A stretch of DNA of 64,000 nucleotides from CAYJEJ01 sp964369315 (lineage in GTDB: Bacteria > Pseudomonadota > Alphaproteobacteria > UBA3830 > JAIRWN01), in NCBI GenBank assembly GCA_964369315.1, contig CAYJEJ010000004.1, positions 28,435 through 92,434 of the forward strand, read 5' to 3'. Both the position numbers and the translations under genes were made by a program. This document shows, piece after piece, positions 42,181-52,521 of the stretch. The notes under the pieces were generated by a model. The model saw nothing but the letters and a program-made list of their open reading frames with translations. It did not search any database and was not told the origin of the DNA. The stretch's first letter is position 1. Each line of letters starts with the position of its first letter.

Positions 42181-44064
42181 TTATGTATCTAAAAAGCTCC
42201 TTAACTTACGAGACCTGCTGGGGTGTTTTAATTTTCTTAATGCCTTGGCTTCAATTTGTCTTATTCTCTCACGTGTAACGAAGAATTCTTGACCGACCTC
42301 CTCTAGTGTATGGTCAGTGTTCATTCCGATGCCAAAACGCATCCTTAAAACCCGCTCTTCCCTAGGGGTGAGGGTGGTTAATACCATGTTAGTGGCTTCT
42401 TTCAGGTCTGAATTAATAGCCGAATCTATTGGAATCATAGCGTTTTTATCTTCAATAAAATCTCCAAGGTGAGAATCTTCTTCGTCACCCACGGGTGTTT
42501 CAAGACTGATTGGCTCCTTTGCTATTTTCAAGACTTTCCTAACCTTGTCAGCAGGCATACGCAATCTTGCCGCTAATTCTTCAGGTGACGGCTCGACGCC
42601 AGTATCATTCAAAATTTGCCTTGATGTGCGGACAATTTTATTAATTGTTTCTATCATATGCACGGGAATTCTGATGGTGCGAGCTTGGTCGGCTATTGAA
42701 CGGGTAATAGCTTGCCTTATCCACCAAGTTGCATAGGTGGAGAATTTGTATCCACGCTTATATTCAAATTTATCAACAGCCTTCATCAGACCGATATTAC
42801 CCTCTTGAATTAAATCTAAAAACTGTAGACCACGGTTGGTATATTTTTTGGCTATCGATATAACCAGTCTGAGGTTTGCCTCAATCATTTCTTTTTTTGC
42901 TTGAGAGGCTTCTGAATCGCCTTTTTGTATTTTTTTTGATACTTCGCGGAAGGTGTCTATAGTAAGACCGCTTAATTTTTCTATGTCTTGAATTTCTTTT
43001 TGATGGTTTATAATCTCTATAGAATGTTTTTCTACAAAATTTTTCCAACCTTTTTTATTGATGGAAGATATACTTTCTAGCCATTCAGGATTTGATTCGT
43101 TTCCATAATAATTTTTTAAAAATTCTTCTCTGTTTACACCACAGTCAATGGCAGAACGCAAAAAACTGCCTTCATTACGCATAAGCTGTTTATTAAGCTT
43201 TAAAATTTCGTCCATAATTCCGCTAATTCTTGATGGGACGAATTTCAGCTCATCAACTTTGGTCACCAGTTCATCAAAGGCTTTGTCTTGTTTTTGAATT
43301 TGAGCTTTTGTGAGCGGTTTAGCGGATTTTTTTTCTGTGGCTTTTAAAATATTGCGACGCAAGGTCAAAATATCTCTCAATGTTTCGATAAACTGAGGGA
43401 GCATCTGCGACTCAGCAAGGTCAAGAGAGTTTTTTGATGACACATCATCTTGCTCAGTGTTTTCATTTTCATCCTGTGTATCAACTTCGTCATCACTTTC
43501 TTCGCTATCAACGTCGTCTTCGTTACCCAAGTCTATTTGAAATAATTCTCTAGGGGGCAAGGTTCCATTTTCCAGCTTGTCTGCCCATTCTTTGAACTTA
43601 TTAAACGCGAGATTAGTTTGGCACAAACCTTGAATTACGGTGAATTTTCCTGACTCAATTTTTTTTGCAAGCTCAACCTCGCCTTCACGTGATAACAGCT
43701 CAACATTGCCCATTTCTCGCAAATACATCCTAACGGGGTCTTCTGTCTTTACTGTTTCTTCTTCGATGATGTCTTCACTGTCAACCTCTTCGGCGTCATC
43801 AATCGCAGATTCTGGCGAAAGTTCAACGGCTTCTTCCGTTTCCAAAACTGAAATATTCAGTGAGGTGATTTGGGAGACGGCTTCTTCAATTTCTTCCGCG
43901 GGAACTTGGTCTTTGGGTAGGATTTGTTCAAGCTCGTCGTATGTTATGAAACCTCGCGACTTTCCTTTGTTGAGGAGTCTCTTAAAGGCAGGAGAGTTGA
44001 TTCCAGCTACGGTCGTGTTTTCTTGTTTTTTGTTGTCTAATTTTGCATTATTAGAGGTTGTCAT
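42181..44064 (-). CDS. rpoD: RNA polymerase primary sigma factor (sigma-70)
   Basis: This 627-residue principal sigma factor has region 1.1 at the N-terminus ([24 protein letters not shown]), region 1.2 ([26 protein letters not shown]), a long acidic non-conserved region rich in Asp/Glu (about 180-215), regions 2.1-2.4 ([51 protein letters not shown]), region 3 and the region 4.2 helix-turn-helix ([28 protein letters not shown]). It lies 10 bases downstream of dnaG, the classical macromolecular synthesis arrangement, but rpsU is replaced by tRNA genes upstream. Its consensus promoters are visible in the window. Confidence 0.98.
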   Translation of the reverse strand: MTTSNNAKLDNKKQENTTVAGINSPAFKRLLNKGKSRGFITYDELEQILPKDQVPAEEIEEAVSQITSLNISVLETEEAVELSPESAIDDAEEVDSEDIIEEETVKTEDPVRMYLREMGNVELLSREGEVELAKKIESGKFTVIQGLCQTNLAFNKFKEWADKLENGTLPPRELFQIDLGNEDDVDSEESDDEVDTQDENENTEQDDVSSKNSLDLAESQMLPQFIETLRDILTLRRNILKATEKKSAKPLTKAQIQKQDKAFDELVTKVDELKFVPSRISGIMDEILKLNKQLMRNEGSFLRSAIDCGVNREEFLKNYYGNESNPEWLESISSINKKGWKNFVEKHSIEIINHQKEIQDIEKLSGLTIDTFREVSKKIQKGDSEASQAKKEMIEANLRLVISIAKKYTNRGLQFLDLIQEGNIGLMKAVDKFEYKRGYKFSTYATWWIRQAITRSIADQARTIRIPVHMIETINKIVRTSRQILNDTGVEPSPEELAARLRMPADKVRKVLKIAKEPISLETPVGDEEDSHLGDFIEDKNAMIPIDSAINSDLKEATNMVLTTLTPREERVLRMRFGIGMNTDHTLEEVGQEFFVTRERIRQIEAKALRKLKHPSRSRKLRSFLDT

Positions 44065-44074
44065 AAGGTTTTTC

Positions 44075-45835
44075 CTAGTTTGTATTGTTATTTATACACT
44101 GTTTTAATGCTTTTAATTTTTCCCAATCAGCTTCTGAAAAACAGATTTTAAGCCGATTTGCTAGCTGTCTTATTTCATTTTCTATGTCTTTTTCCACAAA
44201 GACTTTATTCCAAATTTCTATCCATCGATTATAAAATATTGTTTCTTCGCTCAGCTCCTCATCCTTAGAAGAGCGGCAATTCGCAAGCTCATCATCCAGC
44301 CATTCCAAATCATGTCCATCTGAGCCAAGTTTTTGAAGCATTTCTTGGCTGTCAGTTAAACCATTATGAAAGTGAAACAATATTCGCTCACCAATTTTTT
44401 CTATATCAGAATTATTATTCAATAGTTTCTGAAAATCACTCTCTACTCTGTTTAATATATTGGGGTGATTTATAATAATCGCAAGTAATATTTTTTTCGC
44501 TATTTGGATATTATCGATATTTTTTATGTTTTTTAAGGTTATTTTGGTCTTTAAGGGACGTTTTTTTATTTTTTTTGCGATTGTGTGCTTCGAATATTCA
44601 TTAAACATCGATAATACTGTCTGTTGATATGACTGTCGAACGTCGATATTAACAATTTTATTTAGTGTGGTGCGTAAATTGTTTTTTATTCCAGCAAGTT
44701 CCTCAGGTGTATTAACATCTTTTGCGTGAGTTGACCAAATCATGTCCAACATAGACTTGGGGTTTGACATCAAATCCAAAAGCTGTGACGTTCTGCCAGA
44801 TGAGACCATGGAATCAGGGTCTTCGTTTTTTGGTAAAAGGCAAAATCTGAGAGAGTAGTTAGGTCTAAGAAATGGGATAATACGCTCGATTAAGCGGTCG
44901 ACAGCTCGCAAACCCGCTATGTCGCCATCGAGCATGATTATGGGGTCGTTACAGATTTTCCAACAAGATATAATCTGTTCCTCACTAATGGCTGTGCCCA
45001 ATGGTGCTACGCACTTTGTGATGCCCGCTTTTTTTAGTGATATAACGTCCATATACCCCTCACAGACGATGAGCGGTAGGTCAAGCGATTCTTGTCTTGC
45101 ATTATGAAAATTATAGAGCAATGATTTTTTATGAAACAAATAAGAGTCTTGAGAGTTGATGTATTTTGCAGAAAGCTCATCTTGAAACACCCTTCCGCCA
45201 AAGCCCACAACGCGACCCTTGATGTCATTGATTGGGAAAATAATTCTTCCACTGAATCGGTCAAACAGCCCTTTATTAGTTGAGCCGAATTCTTGTTGTA
45301 TTTTTGCCTGATACCCGAGGCTGTTCAGGTGTTTATAGGTCAGTTTATCTTTAGTAGGGGCATAACCTATTTGAAAAAAATCAATCATTTCAGAAGATAT
45401 GCCACGCGACAGCAAGTATTGGAAGGCGATTTTCCCCTCTTCTGTTGATAAGAGGTTTTTATGATACCACTGCGTTGTTTGGTTCAGCATATCATAGGCG
45501 GATTTGATATAGTCATTATTAACCAAGCTTTTGGCGTTTTGCGGTATTTCTATTCCCGCAAGGGAGGCGAGCTTTTCCACAGCTTCAGGGAAAGATAAGT
45601 TTTCTGTCTTTTGAACAAAGTCTATACAATCACCTGTCGCACCACAGCCAAAGCAATAGAAAAAACCTTTAGAGTCATCAACTTTGCATGAAGGCGTTTT
45701 TTCATGGTGAAATGGGCATATGGCAAACATATCGCGACCAAGTTTTTTTACAGATGTTTTTTGTAAAAAAATTTCAGAGAGGCGAATTTTTGAACGAATA
45801 TTATCTAAAAAATCTGTAGAATAGTTGTTGTTCAT
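44075..45835 (-). CDS. dnaG: DNA primase
   Basis: DnaG makes RNA primers at replication forks. From ATG 45835 it has 586 residues with a CHC2 zinc finger (Cys40, His43, Cys61, Cys64 in [11 protein letters not shown]...CFGCGATGD), the TOPRIM core ([29 protein letters not shown]) and a helicase-interaction C-terminus. The open frame reaches 45943 but runs into the tRNA-Gly gene, and the added residues are not primase-like, so 45835 was chosen. It is followed by rpoD after 10 bases and preceded by two tRNA genes on the same strand, possibly all in one transcript. Confidence 0.97.
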   Translation of the reverse strand: MNNNYSTDFLDNIRSKIRLSEIFLQKTSVKKLGRDMFAICPFHHEKTPSCKVDDSKGFFYCFGCGATGDCIDFVQKTENLSFPEAVEKLASLAGIEIPQNAKSLVNNDYIKSAYDMLNQTTQWYHKNLLSTEEGKIAFQYLLSRGISSEMIDFFQIGYAPTKDKLTYKHLNSLGYQAKIQQEFGSTNKGLFDRFSGRIIFPINDIKGRVVGFGGRVFQDELSAKYINSQDSYLFHKKSLLYNFHNARQESLDLPLIVCEGYMDVISLKKAGITKCVAPLGTAISEEQIISCWKICNDPIIMLDGDIAGLRAVDRLIERIIPFLRPNYSLRFCLLPKNEDPDSMVSSGRTSQLLDLMSNPKSMLDMIWSTHAKDVNTPEELAGIKNNLRTTLNKIVNIDVRQSYQQTVLSMFNEYSKHTIAKKIKKRPLKTKITLKNIKNIDNIQIAKKILLAIIINHPNILNRVESDFQKLLNNNSDIEKIGERILFHFHNGLTDSQEMLQKLGSDGHDLEWLDDELANCRSSKDEELSEETIFYNRWIEIWNKVFVEKDIENEIRQLANRLKICFSEADWEKLKALKQCINNNTN

Positions 45836-45915
45836 AACCGCCGATGTCGATATTGAGCAGAAAATAACTGTGCGATTATAGTATAAAAGGCAACCATAAT
45901 CAAGATGGCATAAAA

Positions 45916-45989
45916 TGGAGCGGGTGATGGGAATCGGACCCACGTCATCGGCTTGGAAGGCCGAAGCTTTACCATTAAGCTACACCCGC
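45916..45989 (-). tRNA. tRNA-Gly (anticodon UCC)
   Basis: This is a 74-base cloverleaf with encoded CCA: acceptor GCGGGTG pairs with CACCCGC, D-loop AATGGTAAAG, anticodon loop CTTCCAA (anticodon TCC) closed by CGGC/GCCG, and T-arm GGGTCCGATTCCC. It is separated by 9 bases from the upstream tRNA-Tyr. Confidence 0.97.
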
Positions 45990-45998
45990 AAACAAAGG

Positions 45999-46083
45999 TG
46001 GTGGAGGGGGTAGGATTCGAACCTACGTAGACAATGTCGGCAGATTTACAGTCTGCTGCCTTTGACCGCTCGGCCACCCCTCC
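45999..46083 (-). tRNA. tRNA-Tyr (anticodon GUA)
   Basis: This is an 85-base class II tRNA with a long variable arm and encoded CCA. Acceptor GGAGGGG pairs with the 3' CCCCTCC, the D-loop contains AGCGGTC, anticodon stem GCAGA/TCTGC closes the loop CTGTAAA (anticodon GTA), and the T-arm contains GGTTCGAATCC. Confidence 0.97.
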
Positions 46084-46108
46084 GACTTATGTAAAATAAG
46101 ATGCTAGT

Positions 46109-46138
46109 ACAATATGCGTAACTAACAGTTGTTGTCAA
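46109..46138 (-). promoter_or_regulatory. Promoter for the tRNA-Tyr/tRNA-Gly transcript
   Basis: On the minus strand a perfect -35 TTGACA (46138-46133) and TATTGT (46114-46109) are 18 bases apart, about 25 bases before the tRNA-Tyr 5' end. The transcript could continue into dnaG-rpoD. Confidence 0.6.
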
Positions 46139-46305
46139 TAGTTCAGTTTATGTGGAATAATTGTTTTTTTAAGATGAGACATAGGAAGTGTTCGCTAGCT
46201 TATTATGGATTTGTAAAAAATATTAAAAAATTGACCAAAAACACTAGTAAAAACCAATCAATGAAATATATATTGGGGTTTGGGTTTTTTTGAGAGCTAA
46301 TTTTT

Positions 46306-46779
46306 GTGTCTTTAAACGACGATATAATTCTTGTGATTTCAGAGCCGCTTTTAAGCCGTGGGTATGAAGTCATTAAAATAGACATTTCTTACAGCAATAG
46401 GCTCGCAATAAATGTTTTTATAGACAGGCTTGACGCTCTTTCTGTGTCTGTGACCGATTGTAGTAATGCGAGCAAACTTATTTCTGCTTTACTAGATGTT
46501 GAAAATATTATAAATAATTCTTATGTATTGAACGTCAGTTCACCTGGTGCTAAACGCCCATTAACAAAGCCTGAACATTTTTCTAGGTTTGTTGGGAGCG
46601 TTGTCGTTGTAGAGCTTTTTCAACCTATTTCAGGTCGAAAAAAATTTACAGGCACTATTTCTGCTGTAAAAAGCTTTCAAAATATGTCACATATATTGTT
46701 ATATTTAGAGGCTGAGCAAAAAACAGTTGAGCTGCCGTTTTGTGATATAAAAAAGGCGAATTTAAGAGCAGGTAATTAA
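46306..46779 (+). CDS. rimP: Ribosome maturation factor RimP
   Basis: RimP is a 30S assembly factor acting on the S12/S19 region. The 157-residue protein has the N-terminal alpha/beta domain with SRGYEVIKIDISYSNRLAINVFIDR, DCSNASKLISALLDVENIINNSYVLNVSSPGAKRPLT (the SPG-x-x-RPL motif is the family signature), and an SH3-like C-terminal domain. The start is GTG 46306, with GAGAG about 9 bases upstream. It is the first gene of the rimP-nusA-infB-rbfA-truB-rpsO-pnp cluster; the 220-base leader region before it holds the divergent tRNA promoter and no other gene. Confidence 0.92.
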   Translation: MSLNDDIILVISEPLLSRGYEVIKIDISYSNRLAINVFIDRLDALSVSVTDCSNASKLISALLDVENIINNSYVLNVSSPGAKRPLTKPEHFSRFVGSVVVVELFQPISGRKKFTGTISAVKSFQNMSHILLYLEAEQKTVELPFCDIKKANLRAGN

Positions 46780-46797
46780 AGGGATTGAGGTTTTATA

Positions 46798-48297
46798 ATG
46801 GCTAAGACGCATGTTTCTGGTACAGAGCTTTTGCAAATTGCAGATGTGGTCGCGAGGGAGAAAAATTTACCTAAAGATATAATAATCGAGGCGATGGAAG
46901 ATGCTATACAAAAGGCTGGGCGTGCTCGTTATGGTATGGATTATGACGTAAGGGCTAGGATTGACCGCCAAACGGGTGACATCAAAATGTATCGTGCTCG
47001 AGAAATCGTTGAAATTGTCGAAGACCATTACACACAAATTGGTCTTGCTGAGGCACTTTTGGTCGACCAGCAGTCTCAAATCGGTGGGCAGGTGATGGAC
47101 GATTTGCCTTTAATCGACTTTGGTCGAGTTGCTGCACAGGTGGCAAGACAGGTCATAAACCAAAAGGTCAGGGATGCTGAGCGTCAAAGACAATATGACG
47201 AGTTTAAGGACAGGGTTGGCGAAATTATAGGTGGGGTTGTAAAAAAAGCAGATTTTACTTCCGTTGTTGTTGAGGTTGGTCGTGGTGAAGGCTTGCTTCG
47301 TAAAGATAGCCTGCTTCCTCGGGAAGTGTTTCGTGTTGGCGACCGTATTAGGGCATATGTCGAGGAGGTTCGCAGGAGCGATAGTGGGGCACAAGTGCTC
47401 TTATCTAGGACGCATCCGAACTTTATGGCGAAATTGTTTATGCAGGAAGTACCAGAGATTTATGACGGCATTGTTGAGCTTAAGGCGGTTTCACGTGACC
47501 CAGGGAGCAGGGGAAAAATTGCTGTATACTCTCGTGATCCTTCGATTGACCCAGTGGGCTCTTGTGTTGGTGTGCGTGGTGTTAGGGTGCAGGCGGTTGT
47601 GCAAGAGCTACAGGGAGAAAAGGTTGATATCGTTTTATGGTCAGATGACTCAGCAACCTTTGTGGTGAACGCACTTGCCCCAGCGGAAGTTTCAAAAGTC
47701 GTGGTTGACCAAGAAAAAAGGTTATTTGAAGTTGTTATCCCTGATGAGCAGTTGAGCCTTGCAATTGGTAGGCGAGGTCAAAATGTGAGGTTGGCAAGTC
47801 AATTAACGGGCTGGAGAATTGATATATCAACTGAGTCTGAAGACAGCGAGAAGAAAAACCGTCAACATCAAGAACAGTCCCAAATGTTTATTGACGCGTT
47901 AGACTGTGATGATGTGATAGCAAGGCTATTGATGGCGGAGGGTTTTGATTCTGTGGACGAGTTGGCTGAATCTGATGTGAGAGAAATCGCTGAAATTGAA
48001 GGCTTTGATGAGGACATAGCAGGTGAACTTAAGGAAAGGGCAAACGCGTTTATTAGCAAGAGAAATAAAACCCTTGAAGATGAGTTTGTTGAGCTCGGCG
48101 GTAGCAAAGATTTGTTGGATGTTGAGGGTTTGGGTATATTGCTCGCTATGAAGCTCGTTAAATCTGGTGTCAAGTCTCGAGATGACTTGGCAGATTTGTC
48201 TAGTGATGAGTTGATTGAATTGGCTGGTGATATTGAGTTGTCAGTTGATGATGCGGGTGCTATTATCATGCGAGCTAGGGAAAAGTGGTTTAATTAA
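46798..48297 (+). CDS. nusA: Transcription termination/antitermination factor NusA
   Basis: NusA is an RNA polymerase-associated factor that modulates pausing, termination and antitermination. The 499-residue protein has the polymerase-binding N-terminal domain (about 1-130), an S1 domain (about 135-200, GEIIGGVVKKADFTSVVVEVG), and two KH domains (GSCVGVRGVRVQAVVQELQGEKVDIV and LAIGRRGQNVRLASQLTGWRIDI). It also carries two C-terminal acidic helix-hairpin-helix repeats (SVDELAESDVREIAEIEGFDEDIAGELKERA and a second near the end), as in proteobacterial NusA. GATTGAGG lies before the ATG, 18 bases after rimP. The ylxR gene that often follows is absent; infB starts 45 bases later. Confidence 0.98.
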   Translation: MAKTHVSGTELLQIADVVAREKNLPKDIIIEAMEDAIQKAGRARYGMDYDVRARIDRQTGDIKMYRAREIVEIVEDHYTQIGLAEALLVDQQSQIGGQVMDDLPLIDFGRVAAQVARQVINQKVRDAERQRQYDEFKDRVGEIIGGVVKKADFTSVVVEVGRGEGLLRKDSLLPREVFRVGDRIRAYVEEVRRSDSGAQVLLSRTHPNFMAKLFMQEVPEIYDGIVELKAVSRDPGSRGKIAVYSRDPSIDPVGSCVGVRGVRVQAVVQELQGEKVDIVLWSDDSATFVVNALAPAEVSKVVVDQEKRLFEVVIPDEQLSLAIGRRGQNVRLASQLTGWRIDISTESEDSEKKNRQHQEQSQMFIDALDCDDVIARLLMAEGFDSVDELAESDVREIAEIEGFDEDIAGELKERANAFISKRNKTLEDEFVELGGSKDLLDVEGLGILLAMKLVKSGVKSRDDLADLSSDELIELAGDIELSVDDAGAIIMRAREKWFN

Positions 48298-48341
48298 AAC
48301 CATTTGCTGGGTTGATTATTTTTGTAATGTTGAATAATTGA

Positions 48342-50888
48342 ATGGATACAGAAAAACCAAAAAAGACTCTGGTTCTGAACAAAAAGATTAGCACTACTTC
48401 AGATGCTGGGCATGTGAGACAGAGTTTTTCCCATGGACGCACCAAAACTGTTACGGTTGAGGTGAAAAAGCGTCGTGGCGTTAAAAAACAAGAGGATGAC
48501 CAAGATTCCCTTTCAAAAGCAGCGTTGCAAACGGGTGTTTTGGGCGGCGAGCTTGCTGTATCGGTTGATGGTCAAGATGGTCTTAAGACGTTAACGTCGC
48601 GTGAGCTGGAGTTAAGACTGCAGGTTTTAAAAGATGCTAAACAACGCCGTATAGACGAAGAAATTGCGTTGCAAGAGCTGGAAAATAGTCTGGCCGCTAA
48701 AGAACAAAACGAGATTAACGACCTAGGGGACGGGACTTGTTTGACTGACGATGGCGTTGACCCGCCTCATGTTGAGCAAGCTGAAGATTTGGCTGTCGAG
48801 CCAGATGTTTCGGTTAATAATGCGGTTAACCCTGATAACTTAAAAACCGCTGTTAAACACGATAAGTTTATACAACCGTTCAGAAGCGGCGGGTTTGATG
48901 ATTCAGATGATTCTGGCGAATCAAGGTTTAAAAACGTTGGAAAAAAGCCAGCCAAAAAACTTAGTAAAGATGGCGATTCTTTCGGTGGACATAGCAGAAG
49001 ACAAAAGAAAGTCTCCATATATGACGCTATGGCAGAAGAACAAGAAAGAATTCGTTCTTTGGCGGCGGTTCGTAGGGCAAGAAACAAGGGCAAAAAAGGT
49101 TTTGTTAACGACCTAGACGAGTCGAAGAAAATTATACGTGAAGTCGTTATCCCTGAGACAATCGACGTGCAGGAACTGTCAAACCGCATGGCGATGAGGG
49201 GTGGAGAATTAATCAAAACTTTATTTAAAATGGGCGTTGTTGCGACGATTAATCAAGTCATCGATGGCGATACGGCGGAATTAGTTGTCACGGAGCTGGG
49301 GCATAAAGTAAAGCGTGTTAGCGATAGTGATGTGGAAGTTGGGCTCCATGGCGTTGAAGACAGCTTAAGCGACCTTTTGCCCAGACCGCCAGTTGTAACC
49401 GTTATGGGGCACGTAGACCACGGGAAAACCTCTCTTTTGGACGCATTAAGACGCACAGATGTTGTCGCAAAGGAAGCGGGCGGTATCACTCAGCACATCG
49501 GTGCTTATCAAGTGACAATGTCTGATGGAAGAAAGATAACGTTCATAGATACCCCCGGTCACGCAGCATTTACTGAAATGAGGGTTAGGGGTGCGAATGT
49601 TACAGATGTTGTTGTCTTGGTCGTTGCAGCCGATGATAGCGTAAAAGAACAAACCATCGAGGCGATTAATCACGCCAAGGCGGCAAACGTGCCGATAGTT
49701 GTTGCGATAAATAAAATTGATAAACCAAATGTAAACCCAGACAGGGTGAAACAAGACCTTTTGCGTTATGAAATTATTTCAGAATCGCTGGGGGGTGATG
49801 TTGTCACTGTTGATGTTTCAGCAAAAACTGGTAAGGGTTTGGATGAGCTATCTGAGGCAATACTTGTTCAAGCAGAGATGTTAGATTTGAGAGCAAACCC
49901 AAACAGAAGCTGTGATGGGGTTGTGATTGAATCTAGGCAGGAAAAGGGGCTTGGACCAGTTGCTACTATTTTAGTAAAACGTGGCACATTAAAGCGGGGC
50001 GAAGTGTTCGTATCGGGAAATTTTGCTGGGCGAGTACGAACCATGACAGACTACTTGGGGAGCAAGATAGATTTAGCCACTCCTGGAATGCCTGTGGAGG
50101 TTGTTGGTTTTGACGGGACGCCAAACCCAGGTTCAGATTTTATTGTGTTGGAAGATGACGCCAAGGCGAGGGAAATAGCTCAATATCGTGATAAAAAGTC
50201 TCGTTCTGCAAAGTATGCTGTTGGAAAGGTGTCTGTTGAGCAGATGTTCAGCGATTTGAAGAGCGAAGGTGATATGAGCGAACTCCCAATCATAGTTAAA
50301 GCTGATGTCCAAGGTTCGGTTGAGGCAATCATTTTTAGCCTCAAGAAGGTTTGTAATGATGAAGTTGCCATCAGGGTTTTGCATTCAGGTGTTGGCGAAA
50401 TCACCGAGAGTGACATCATATTGGCGAAGGCATCTGGCGGGATTGTTGTCGGTTTTAATGTGCGTGCGAGTGCTCAGGCACGAAATGTTGCACAGCGTGA
50501 TGCGGTTGAAGTTAAATACTATTCCATAATATATGACTTGGTTGATGATATCACGGCGATGCTTTCTGGATTGTTGGCACCTGAGTTAAGAGAGAAAAAT
50601 CTCGGCAGTGCACAGGTCAGGAAGGTGTTTGACGTGAAGAAAGCTGGCAAAATAGCTGGTTGTATGGTCGTCTCGGGCGTTATTAAACGTGGCTGTAAGG
50701 TCAGGGTTTTGCGTGATAATGTGGTCATTCATAATGGAGATTTGTCTTCTTTAATGCGTTTGAAGGACGAGGTTAAAGAGGTAAGAGAAGGGTTCGAGTG
50801 TGGTGTTGGCATAGAAAACTATCAAGACATTCGCGAGAGTGACATCATCGAATGTTTCTCGATTGAAGAGATAAAGCGAACCTTATAA
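48342..50888 (+). CDS. infB: Translation initiation factor IF-2
   Basis: IF-2 is a GTPase that places fMet-tRNA on the 30S subunit. The 848-residue protein has a long, charged, low-complexity N-terminal region (about 1-260) including the IF-2-associated N-terminal motif and a Lys/Arg-rich stretch. An IF2_N domain and the G domain follow from about residue 345: G1 GHVDHGKTS, G3 DTPGHAAFTEMR, G4 NKIDKP. Domains II, III and IV form the C-terminal half, ending with the fMet-tRNA-binding part (REGFECGVGIENYQDI). It overlaps rbfA by one base (TAATG). Confidence 0.98.
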   Translation: MDTEKPKKTLVLNKKISTTSDAGHVRQSFSHGRTKTVTVEVKKRRGVKKQEDDQDSLSKAALQTGVLGGELAVSVDGQDGLKTLTSRELELRLQVLKDAKQRRIDEEIALQELENSLAAKEQNEINDLGDGTCLTDDGVDPPHVEQAEDLAVEPDVSVNNAVNPDNLKTAVKHDKFIQPFRSGGFDDSDDSGESRFKNVGKKPAKKLSKDGDSFGGHSRRQKKVSIYDAMAEEQERIRSLAAVRRARNKGKKGFVNDLDESKKIIREVVIPETIDVQELSNRMAMRGGELIKTLFKMGVVATINQVIDGDTAELVVTELGHKVKRVSDSDVEVGLHGVEDSLSDLLPRPPVVTVMGHVDHGKTSLLDALRRTDVVAKEAGGITQHIGAYQVTMSDGRKITFIDTPGHAAFTEMRVRGANVTDVVVLVVAADDSVKEQTIEAINHAKAANVPIVVAINKIDKPNVNPDRVKQDLLRYEIISESLGGDVVTVDVSAKTGKGLDELSEAILVQAEMLDLRANPNRSCDGVVIESRQEKGLGPVATILVKRGTLKRGEVFVSGNFAGRVRTMTDYLGSKIDLATPGMPVEVVGFDGTPNPGSDFIVLEDDAKAREIAQYRDKKSRSAKYAVGKVSVEQMFSDLKSEGDMSELPIIVKADVQGSVEAIIFSLKKVCNDEVAIRVLHSGVGEITESDIILAKASGGIVVGFNVRASAQARNVAQRDAVEVKYYSIIYDLVDDITAMLSGLLAPELREKNLGSAQVRKVFDVKKAGKIAGCMVVSGVIKRGCKVRVLRDNVVIHNGDLSSLMRLKDEVKEVREGFECGVGIENYQDIRESDIIECFSIEEIKRTL

Positions 50889-51289
50889 TGCTTTTTAAGT
50901 CTAGTTTTGAACCTGAAAAAATAAAAACAAGACCTCATAAAGTCGCAAGTGACTTGCAAAGGGTTTTTTCAGAAATTTTGTCTGAAGATGGCTATTATTC
51001 GTTTTCAGGTGAAGTGAAACCTAAGATAACTATCACTGGCGTTGATGTTTCGCCGTGTCTTAGGCATGTGAAGATTTTTATTACAGATTATTCCTGCTTA
51101 GACAGGGGGCTTGTTTTAAAATATTTAAGAAATATGGTCAAGACCTATCGTTTTGGTATGGCTAAAATGATTAAGTTAAAGTTCGTGCCAGAAATATCTT
51201 TTCAATATGACGTGACAGAAGAAAAAGCGGCTCTCATCGACGATATTTTCTCAAAAATCAACAATAAAGTGCCCGAGAGGGAATTTTGA
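50888..51289 (+). CDS. rbfA: 30S ribosome-binding factor RbfA
   Basis: RbfA is a single KH-like domain protein of 133 residues needed for late 16S rRNA maturation and cold adaptation. RPHKVASDLQRVFSEILSEDG at the start, ITGVDVSPCLRHVKIFITDYS in the middle and FVPEISFQYDVTEEKAALIDDIFSKI at the end follow the family pattern. The ATG overlaps the infB stop by one base and its own stop overlaps the truB TTG start, so it is embedded in the coupled infB-rbfA-truB unit. Confidence 0.93.
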   Translation: MLFKSSFEPEKIKTRPHKVASDLQRVFSEILSEDGYYSFSGEVKPKITITGVDVSPCLRHVKIFITDYSCLDRGLVLKYLRNMVKTYRFGMAKMIKLKFVPEISFQYDVTEEKAALIDDIFSKINNKVPEREF

Positions 51290-52179
51290 TATCAGGTGAT
51301 GTTACGGATGGGTGGCTTGTTATCGATAAGCCTGTTGGGGTCAGCTCTAACTTTGTTAATACCAAAATAAAAAGACATTTTGAAAAACGGGTGAAAGTGG
51401 GGTTCGCGGGAACATTAGACCCGCTCGCATCAGGCGTTTTGCCAGTTGCATTGGGCAAGGCGACGCGTACATGCTCTTTTATGTTGGAATGTGATAAAAA
51501 ATACACTTTTTCTGTTGTTTGGGGAAAAAAAACGACCACAGATGATGCTGAAGGAGAGGTGATTGCCGAGTCTCACATTCGTCCAAACGAGAAAGAAGTT
51601 TTGTCAGTTATGGGCAGTTTTATCGGCGAAATTATGCAGGTTCCACCCCCTTTTTCAGCGATAAAAATCTCGGGAAAGAGGGCTTGTGATAGGGTGCGTT
51701 CTGGCGAACAAATTGAACTTTCCGCAAGAAAAGTTAATGTGTTTGATCTGAAATTATTATCAATTAACGCTGTTAGGGGGGATTTTTTGGTTCACTGTAG
51801 CAAGGGAACCTATGTTCGCAGCATTGCTCGGGACTTGGCGGAAAAGCTGGGAAGTTGCGGCTATGCAGAAAATATTAGGCGTGTTAGCGTTGGGAAATTT
51901 TTATTAAATCAAACAATAACTCTGGAAAAATTTTTAAGTATGGTTCATACTCAGCAATTAGACGAACATATGTTGCCGATGGATTATGCGCTGGACGACA
52001 TCCCGGCATGTTATCTGCAACAACGTGAGTCTGAGGGCTTTAAATATGGGCAATTTGTCGAAACAGATGGTGGATTTTCTGAAGGCGAGTTGGTTCGTGT
52101 TTATGGTGATGGCGGTCAGTTCTTAGGTTTTGGTCGCATTTTAGGATTGGGCATTGTGCCCGTTAAGGTCTTTGTTTAA
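51286..52179 (+). CDS. truB: tRNA pseudouridine-55 synthase
   Basis: TruB makes pseudouridine 55 in the T-loop of tRNAs. The 297-residue protein has DGWLVIDKPVGVSS, the catalytic Asp45 in AGTLDPLASGVL, KKYTFSVVWGKKTTTDDAEG (usually GxxTxTxDxEG), and the Lys-Gly-Tyr motif SKGTYVRSIARDL. A short PUA-like C-terminal region follows. The start is TTG 51286, overlapping the rbfA stop by 4 bases (TTGA). It is followed by rpsO after 25 bases. Confidence 0.95.
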   Translation: MISGDVTDGWLVIDKPVGVSSNFVNTKIKRHFEKRVKVGFAGTLDPLASGVLPVALGKATRTCSFMLECDKKYTFSVVWGKKTTTDDAEGEVIAESHIRPNEKEVLSVMGSFIGEIMQVPPPFSAIKISGKRACDRVRSGEQIELSARKVNVFDLKLLSINAVRGDFLVHCSKGTYVRSIARDLAEKLGSCGYAENIRRVSVGKFLLNQTITLEKFLSMVHTQQLDEHMLPMDYALDDIPACYLQQRESEGFKYGQFVETDGGFSEGELVRVYGDGGQFLGFGRILGLGIVPVKVFV

Positions 52180-52204
52180 ATGTGTTTAATAGGAGAGGTT
52201 TAAG

Positions 52205-52468
52205 ATGTCGCAGATAGATTTTAAAGATGTGTTAAAGCAGTTTTCAGCTCATGAAAATGACACTGGTTCTTCAGAGGTACAGGTGATTACTCTCACCGAG
52301 CGTATAAGCAGCTTAAGTGAGCATCTGAATTTTCATAGGAAAGATTTTCATTCCAGACGTGGCTTGTTACAAATGGTCAGCAAAAGACGAAGCTTATTAG
52401 CGTTTCTTAAAAGAAAAAACGCACAGCGTTATGCCGACTTGATAAAAGCTCTTGGTTTGCGTCGCTGA
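52205..52468 (+). CDS. rpsO: 30S ribosomal protein S15
   Basis: S15 is a primary binder of the central domain of 16S rRNA. The 87-residue protein has the family pattern [22 protein letters not shown], then [34 protein letters not shown], with the H-x6-D and Ser residues that contact helix 22. Length is one or two short of E. coli (89). AGGAGAGG precedes the ATG. pnp follows after 53 bases, the usual rpsO-pnp arrangement. Confidence 0.97.
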   Translation: MSQIDFKDVLKQFSAHENDTGSSEVQVITLTERISSLSEHLNFHRKDFHSRRGLLQMVSKRRSLLAFLKRKNAQRYADLIKALGLRR

Positions 52469-52521
52469 TTTGATTTTTTTAAAAGGGTTTTTTCCCGTAA
52501 TTAAAAGGTAGTTTTATTTGA

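Noticed and set aside
45836..45943. N-terminal extension of dnaG
   Set aside because: It overlaps the tRNA-Gly gene and encodes residues unlike primase; ATG 45835 gives the normal zinc-finger spacing.
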